This document shows positions 57,608-64,000 of a stretch of 64,000 nucleotides of DNA, in pieces. A program made the position numbers and the translations under genes. The notes below the pieces were generated by a model. The model saw only the letters and a list, made by a program, of their open reading frames with translations. It did no database searches and was not told the origin of the DNA. The stretch covers positions 68,212,355 to 68,276,354 of the forward strand of contig NC_016131.3 of NCBI RefSeq assembly GCF_000005505.3, written 5' to 3'. The first letter of the stretch is position 1. The number at the start of each line of letters is the position of its first letter. The DNA comes from Brachypodium distachyon. Taxonomy: Eukaryota > Streptophyta > Magnoliopsida > Poales > Poaceae.

Positions 57608-60561
57608 ATGGCCAGCCTCGCCGACCTCGTTAACCTCGACCTTAGTGACTGCACCGACAAGATCATCGTCGAGTACTTGTGGTTAGCCTCCTCTGCTTTT
57701 CATCTGCTCCCGTACTTAACGCGTTTTCTGCCAAAACCCCCAAGTCATACTACTTACATTCCTCATCTGTGTTCTTTAGTTTCTTGATAACTTCATCGTT
57801 TGTGATATTTCCTACCCGCTTTCCGAATTTCTCTGCAACTCGAAGTTTTCTTTTCTACCAAGTTTCAAAGCCTTTTCTGTCAAGTTTAATCTACTACGCA
57901 AAATTCTTATCTCTGAATATTTCGTTTGTTTTGTTCAGGGTTGGAGGATCTGGCATAGACATCAGGAGCAAAGCAAGGGTCCGTGCTTTTGATCTCAACA
58001 TACATACACAGATACACTTCATACGATTTCAAACAGAACAAAGAAACACACACAGTTCTGAACTCATCAAGCGGCTTGTTCTTAGCTGAAACTAAAATTC
58101 TGCTGAGGCTGGTGCAATAATTTCTTACCTTGGATTGATCTTTTTCCCTTTGCTCGAGCAGACCGTGAATGGCCCCATCACCGATGCGAGCCAGCTGCCC
58201 AAGTGGAACTACGACGGCTCCAGCACCGGCCAGGCTCCCGGCGAGGACAGCGAAGTGATCCTATAGTACGATCTCGATCCCATTGCCTTCTCTGTAACGG
58301 TTTAATTTACTTCTGTTTTTCTTGTTTGCTTACGTGCTCTCTGTATAACTTTGAAGCCCTCAAGCCATTTTCAAGGACCCGTTCAGGAGAGGTGATAACA
58401 TCCTTGTAAGTTTGTCTACTTTATCCTCCATGTTTCACTCCAAACTAGCTGTGCACCATTGATATTGGATGGTGTAAAGTAAGAAAAGTGAAAGAGGAAC
58501 GGAAGGGACAAACATGTACTTTGGAAGAAAATAACATTAAAAAATGATTACCTTTTGGGTATTTCTAACTTTGTTAAATCTTATTTTACCGTATAATTTT
58601 TTACGGTTTTGCACACTATTAGGTGCTTACTTTTTTCCTTAAAGAAAAGTCTGAATTCTCCCATGATATTTCATAAGTTGACCTACTGGTACTTGGCTCA
58701 TAGCTTGCACCTCAGAAAAATTCAACTTGCTTACTAATCAGTGTTACTTTAAATAAACCACTTGCTTTCTTTAGGTACAATAGGTCAACTGTTTGACTAA
58801 CAAATAAATAGTGCTTGAAGGGAACACATCCTTCAGCTAAGCAGAGTGGTTTGGTAATTTTCCTATTCAATACTGCTTGCAGGTTATGTGCGACTGCTAC
58901 ACACCACAAGGTGTGCCAATCCCCACTAACAAGAGGCACAATGCTGCCAAGATCTTCAACAACCCTAAGGTTGCAGCTGAGGTGACATGGTACGAAACTT
59001 CTGTCCAGATTTCAAGTGTTTGCTTCAAAATGATTTCAAGTCAGTTTAAATATTCTCGTACTGAACATCATAAGCACGTAAGAAAAATATAAATTTAACC
59101 ACGTCTTTCTGTGCATCAGGCGCAAAGTATACGTATGAAAAATGCCCTAGAAAACGATTGAAAAGATTCAAGGAAAAAGAGTAAAATGCGTATTCCTGTT
59201 ATTACTAATTTAGCAAATATGGAAATAGAAGCTGCCAGAAAATTATTCAAGGACCACAATATTTGGAGCTTTCCACGTTTATCTTATCTGCTGACAGTTA
59301 CAGTACTCATTGGACTTATCTCTGAAACCAAACAGGTATGGTATTGAGCAGGAGTACACTCTCCTTCAGAAGGATGTGAACTGGCCCCTTGGCTGGCCAG
59401 TTGGTGGCTACCCTGGTCCTCAGGCAAGTAAATTCTCAATATGCTCTGTTACAGACTGATATATGCCATGGTACACTGACTGCAAATAATTGAGGTCCTG
59501 TTTTTCTCATATAGTTTCTTTGTATGTATTTCTTGCAGGGACCATACTACTGCGCCGCCGGTGCTGATAAGGCGTTCGGCCGCGATATCGTGGACGCGCA
59601 CTACAAGGCCTGCCTCTACGCCGGGATCAACATCAGCGGCATCAACGGGGAGGTCATGCCCGGGCAGGTAGGATAGCACTACAATTCAACCTCTTTCTCA
59701 AGTTGCAGCAGCCGCTCGCCTTGTTGGGTTGTATCTTGTTGAAACTCTTCCCAGGAGTACTGATAGTGATATGCTTTGTCTTGACAATTTCTGGACATGA
59801 TTCCGCGGCGACAGTGGGAGTTCCAAGTTGGCCCGTCCGTCGGGATCGCCGCTTCCGACCAGCTGTGGGTGGCGCGCTACATCCTCGAGGTTCCTGTCAC
59901 AATATTCTCACGTATCGGGACGAGAATCGATTCAGATAACTGGAGCAACTCTCGTTTGATGCTGAATTTGATTTGTTCGGTTGATTGCAGAGGATCACTG
60001 AGGTGGCCGGAGTTGTGCTGTCGCTCGACCCGAAGCCGATCCCTGGTGACTGGAACGGCGCAGGCGCTCACACCAATTACAGGTAACCGATAGGAAAAGG
60101 GAAAATACGTACCGGCGCTGGAACGAACATACACGTACGGGTGTCTAAAAAGTGTTGACTTTGCAGCACCAAGTCCATGAGGGAGGCTGGGGGCTTCGAG
60201 GTGATCAAGAAGGCGATCGAGAAGCTGGGGAAGAGGCACACGGAGCACATCGCCGCCTACGGCGAGGGCAACGAGCGCCGCCTCACCGGCCACCACGAGA
60301 CCGCCGACATCAACACCTTCAAATGGGTACGTTGCGATGCAAGATAATCGTCTCTCCAACTGATCGATCTCTGTCGCTTTTGTGATCAATAAATTAACGA
60401 ATTATAAACTGCAGGGCGTGGCGAACCGGGGCGCGTCCATCCGCGTGGGCCGGGACACGGAGAAGGACGGCAAGGGCTACTTCGAGGACCGCAGGCCGGC
60501 CTCCAACATGGACCCCTATGTCGTCACCTCAATGATCGCCGAGACCACGCTCCTGCTCTGA
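57608..60561 (+). CDS. GS1: Cytosolic glutamine synthetase (GS1 type)
   Basis: Makes glutamine from glutamate, ammonium and ATP in the cytosol. Eleven exons: 57608-57681, 57939-57978, 58162-58265, 58357-58405, 58883-58989, 59336-59423, 59539-59667, 59815-59889, 59991-60082, 60167-60326, 60415-60561. They give 354 aa (GS1 is usually about 356). The grasp domain contains [20 protein letters not shown] with Asp56. The catalytic domain contains [84 protein letters not shown] and ends [20 protein letters not shown]. No chloroplast presequence or GS2 tail is present. Intron 6 is GC-AG (CAG/GCAAGT). The CTATAG in exon 3 is split by the donor and is not a stop. The copy resembles rice GS1;2 and wheat GSr but has several private substitutions; active-site motifs are intact. 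Confidence 0.95.
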
Positions 60562-61648
60562 TCCAATCCAGACGGACGGCAGCAAAGCTACTTTTGTTTC
60601 TGCAAAACGACGCCAAAGCTACTTTAATTTCTGCAAAATGTTCCCATGGCTAAAAATTGGACCGCTTCCTATTTCGACCTCTTCGCGTGGGCAAAGGTCT
60701 TCTTTATTACCAGTCTGTTTTTGGGGTGTATGCTAGCTCTTCAGTGTACTCTTTTGCGTAAGAGTTCTTCAGTGTACTCTGAATAATGTTATTTCCTTCC
60801 TCGCAATGTGATTTATGGAACCGGCCGGCAAGTTGTCTTTCTGTTCAATCACATGTCAAACGGTGAGGGGGTTCCGGGTTCCATGTTCTCCACCTTTAAT
60901 CGATCTCCACGTCACCCTGACGAGAATATCATTCAACCAAACCGGTCGTGCCATTATCCCCAGGCCTAGCTGTTCCTATGAGGCTAGGACATCAGGAGCC
61001 ATACCCCTGAAGGCTTGAAGCAGAATACTGGCTCAAGTACTGCAGCTTGTTTGTTGCGGCATAATCTTAGCACGGCGCTATCGCATCTTATCTTTCCTCA
61101 TGCGACCACAACGAAGAATACGATCTTGTGCCTCTTTAGTGTCCGGCCCTTCTTTTTTGAACCTTCGTTTGCTGTGCACCTTGGACCTTTAATTCTGGAC
61201 AGGACACGGTCTACCACCATTACTTGCTTTTCAGACGAAGAGATGGAAATTCGTGCACGTACTAGTACTAACCAAGAATCATTCAGCAGTCAGCTTCCAG
61301 CAGATTTGTGAGCGTGATGTTTTAGTGCGTCTCCATCAGAGCATGGGGACAGGGAAGAAGGAAGCTCACCAGTCACGACACATCAAGATTGATCCGAGCA
61401 ATACGGTGTTCTTTGGTGGTCCTGCGGCAGGAGTGTTCACGGTGGAGCCGCCGAGAGGCCCAATGGGCTGATGGTTTTTGTGGAGGCGGGCTGGGTCGTT
61501 GGATGGGCCAGGCAGTAGGGAATTAGTTTTTCTATTCCAGGGATGATCAATTCTAGAGTGAACCACAACCTTTGATTGCTACTCCATTTGAGAGCCCGGC
61601 CCAACGTTCACTGCTTCCCAAACTCCGTGCGTACAAATCGTGCGTGGC
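60562..61648. other. Glutamine synthetase 3' UTR and spacer before the LINE
   Basis: Sequence after the stop is T-rich, consistent with a 3' UTR of 200-250 bp containing a short duplication (TCTTCAGTGTACTC twice, near 60737 and 60766). No gene is seen in the rest. Confidence 0.55.
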
Positions 61649-63682
61649 AGCCAGAACTATAGTTGGATCGATATTGCGATGCTTCGGGTCAACAGATTAA
61701 TATGAGCAAGTCCTCTGTTTTCTTCAGCAAGGGCTGCTCGGACACCCCTAGGCAGGTGGTCAAAAATATACTCCTCCTTCATCAGGAGTCCCTCAGCAAA
61801 AAATACTCGGGTATGCCCTCTGATGTGGGGCGTTCTAAGAGTGGTGCTTTATATCTCAAAGACAGGTTGTGGAACCGGGTGCAGGGCTAGATGGAGCAAA
61901 CTCTATTGGCGGGCGGAAAAGAGGTTCTAATCAAGGCAGTGACACAGGCGGTTCCAACCTATTCTATGTCGTGCTTCAAACTCTCGAGGGGGCTCTGTCT
62001 GCATCTTGAATCTTTGATGCGGAAGTTCTGGTGGGGGAGTAAGGCGGGAGCTCGAAAGATGGCTTGGGTCTCATGGGAGACAATGACGAGACCGAAATTT
62101 GATGGAGGTCTGGGCTTCCGAGATATGGAGCTTTTCAACCTGGCTCTACTTGCGCACCAGGCATGGTGTATTCTGCAGGAATCGGCAACGCTAAGTGCAA
62201 GGATCCTTAAAGCTGTTTACTTCCCTAGTGAAGATTTCTTGGACGCTCCAGTTGGTACCCACGCGTCTCAAGTTTGGCGATCCATAGTAGAGGGCCGAGA
62301 CATGCTCAAGCAAGGCCTAATCAGGCGTATCGGGGATGGCTCCACTACTCACACTTGGGACCGGAATTGGTTGCCGAGGTCGTCGCGGCTGCGCCTGACG
62401 GTGTGCGTTCAGGCTGAGCCGCCGATCAGGGTCAGTGTTTCATCTGTTCGGAGACGGCTAGCTGGGATATGTAGAAACTGAACCACTACTTTATTCCTAT
62501 GGATGTGGAGGCCATTACGCCCATCCCTTTGTCTACCAGAGTTCAGGACGACTTTTGGGCCTGGCATTTTGAGAAGAATGGCGTCTTCTCAGTTCGATCG
62601 ACGTATCAATTTTTTGTGAAAACTAAACAGGAACGCGAAGCTTGGCTTGATCACCGGCCAAGCTCGTCTGATGCAGTTGGCGACGGAAGGAATTGGTCTA
62701 CCTTGTGGAAGGTGAAAGTACCTTCCAAGATTCGTGTGTTCCTATGGTGGCTGGCCCAACAGTCGCTCCCTACTGGTGATCTACTTGCGCACCGGCATAT
62801 GGCGGAGACCGCGAACTGCGCTATATGTGGTGAACCTGACTCGTGGCGTCATTCTCTGCTCTCTTGCACGATGGCGCGTTGTGTTTGGGCGTTGGTGGAT
62901 CAGCAGATCACAGAACATATGGTGGCCGCTACTGAACCGTCGGCGAAACAATGGTTGTTTGTCATGATGGCTTCACTTAAGCACGATGGGTTCATCAAGA
63001 TGGTGGTCACTTTTTGGGCGATCTGGCACGCTAGAAGAAAGGTGATTCATGAAAATCTATTTCAGAGCCCGATCTCTACTTTTGCCTTTGTGGATCGATT
63101 TCTCTAGGATATCTCGCCAGTGGCCTCACTCCCACAGGCGCGACCGGGAGTTAAACCTGCTTCGCCGAGGTGGCTTGCCCCACCGCCGAAGATGATCAAG
63201 ATCAACGTCGACGCGGTTGTGGCGCGGTCAACCGGTCGGGGTTTGGTGGCGGCTGTTGCCAGGAATGAGACGGGTATGTTCTTGGGCGCTTCCGCAGTTA
63301 CTTCCGTGGGAATTTCAGACCCAGCGACCCTCGAAGCAATGGCGTGCAGGGAGGCGCTGGCGCTTGCTGCTGATCTCGGAGCCTGTCGTCTTATGGTCGG
63401 ATCCGACTGCATGGAGGTAATTACGGCGATTAATGGCTGGAACTTGGGTCCCTATTTTCAGGTGACTAGGGAGATTCAACATGTATTAAAGTCTTTTATT
63501 TCGTGTACTTTTCGTCATGAGAGTAGGAACTCCAATGTGGAAGCTCTTTAGGTAGAAGCATCTCATCGCTTGATGTGGGTCGCCGAGTGTGGTTTGGCCA
63601 GACCCGATGGTCTTTGTATACCTATTCAGGATGTGGTCTAATAAAGCAATCTGTTTGCACTAAAAAAAAGCCAGAACTACAG
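61649..63682 (+). mobile_element. 5'-truncated, degenerate LINE (non-LTR retrotransposon) with target-site duplication
   Basis: About 2.0 kb of the 3' half of a plant L1-type element. The frame at 61663-61890 continues reverse-transcriptase sequence (CDASGQQINMSKSSVFFSKG, then KKYSGMPSDVGRSK). After an in-frame TAG the reading goes on (LIKAVTQAVPTYSMSCFKL, RKFWWGSK, GGLGFRDMELFNLALLAHQA). A frameshift plus stop near 62475 precedes the zinc-binding RVT domain (WSTLWKVKVPSKIRVFLWWL, CAICGEPDSWRHSLLSC). Another stop at 63105 precedes an RNase H domain (MIKINVDAV, LEAMACREALALAADLGA, VGSDCMEV), which a TAG ends early at 63550. At least four lesions make it inactive. The 3' end is an A run at 63662-63669. 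AGCCAGAACTA(T/C)AG at 61649-61662 and 63669-63682 is the target duplication. Confidence 0.9.
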
Positions 63683-64000
63683 TACTACGACGGACTAATT
63701 CTGGTAATTCTGTTCCTGTATCATTCAGCAGCCAGAATTAGGCTATGAGTAATAATTTTTTTTTAATTCTGTTCCTGTACGTTGGATGTAAGATGCTATG
63801 AGTAATATTTAAAACAAAAATTAGCCTATGTGTGTAAACTCGTGATATCCGTAAAGATCGTTGAATTGCGCATGTGAAGTGTGGCACCTGGTTCGGCAAA
63901 ATCCCATATCTGCATCGGATACCTAGCTAAGAAATGGATCATTTTGATTCCTATATCTGGCATCGGATATGCCATCTGCGAATTAGTCACAGACGTTGTG
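63683..64000. repeat. Sequence downstream of the LINE with short direct repeats
   Basis: AATTCTGTTCCTGTA occurs near 63706 and 63765, and GCTATGAGTAAT near 63742 and 63795, suggesting a local duplication of about 55 bp with drift. AGCCAGAATTA near 63731 also resembles the LINE target sequence. No gene is seen. Confidence 0.6.

Noticed and set aside
58264..58266. In-frame TAG in glutamine synthetase exon 3, suggesting a pseudogene
   Set aside because: A GT donor lies at 58266-58267, so CTATA is joined to CCCTCAAGCC of exon 4 and the TAG is never read.
1..64000. CRISPR arrays, operons, phage or bacterial defence systems
   Set aside because: The window is plant nuclear DNA with spliced genes; repeats are transposons, duplications and microsatellites. 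No tRNA or rRNA gene was recognised by eye, though a tRNA scan could still find one.

Overview
The window is nuclear DNA from a grass (Poaceae), probably a pooid. Six protein-coding genes with 68 introns between them are separated and interrupted by short inverted-repeat transposons. Many of these transposons are Stowaway elements beginning CTCCCTCCG and flanked by TA, which are typical of grass gene space. Six genes in 64 kb points to a compact grass genome or a gene island. From memory, a cytosolic glutamine synthetase of the GS1;2 type and a type-B response regulator of the ORR21 type also lie a few genes apart on rice chromosome 3, so the segment is probably collinear with that region. I could not check this by search.

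Layout: 1-3616 (-), type-B cytokinin response regulator, 3' end cut off by the window edge. 7161-11947 (-), mitochondrial-type LpxC deacetylase, 7 exons, with a 9-bp-TSD Mutator-like MITE in its last intron. 11948-13003, a shared divergent promoter with a cluster of site II (GGCCCA) motifs. 13004-25403 (+), a TPR protein with an organelle-type N-terminus, 18 exons including a 12-nt microexon and two GC-AG introns. 25404-27649, a convergent 3' spacer carrying three Stowaway elements. 27650-37183 (-), nucleoporin NUP155, 13 exons, 1462 aa. 37184-42525, a repeat-rich spacer. 42526-51576 (+), VAC14, 20 exons, 710 aa, with a Stowaway nested in another Stowaway in one intron. 51577-57607, a long spacer with Stowaway and hAT-type MITEs and a GC-rich repeat. 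57608-60561 (+), cytosolic glutamine synthetase, 11 exons, 354 aa, with one GC-AG intron. 61649-63682 (+), a 5'-truncated, broken LINE with a target-site duplication.

The six genes do not form a pathway. They cover cytokinin signalling, mitochondrial lipid A-like synthesis, an organelle TPR protein, the nuclear pore, the vacuolar PI(3,5)P2 kinase scaffold and nitrogen assimilation. The one pair that may be co-regulated is LpxC and the TPR gene, which share a divergent promoter and both look organelle-directed.

I found no undescribed multi-gene system. The most notable observations are structural: three GC-AG introns (two consecutive in one gene), a microexon, a nested MITE, precisely delimited MULE, hAT, Tourist and LINE insertions, a 709-bp ATGGATAT-rich inverted-repeat element with 6-bp flanking repeats, and a glutamine synthetase with changes at several usually conserved positions. 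Exon borders were worked out by hand from reading frame, splice consensus and family conservation.
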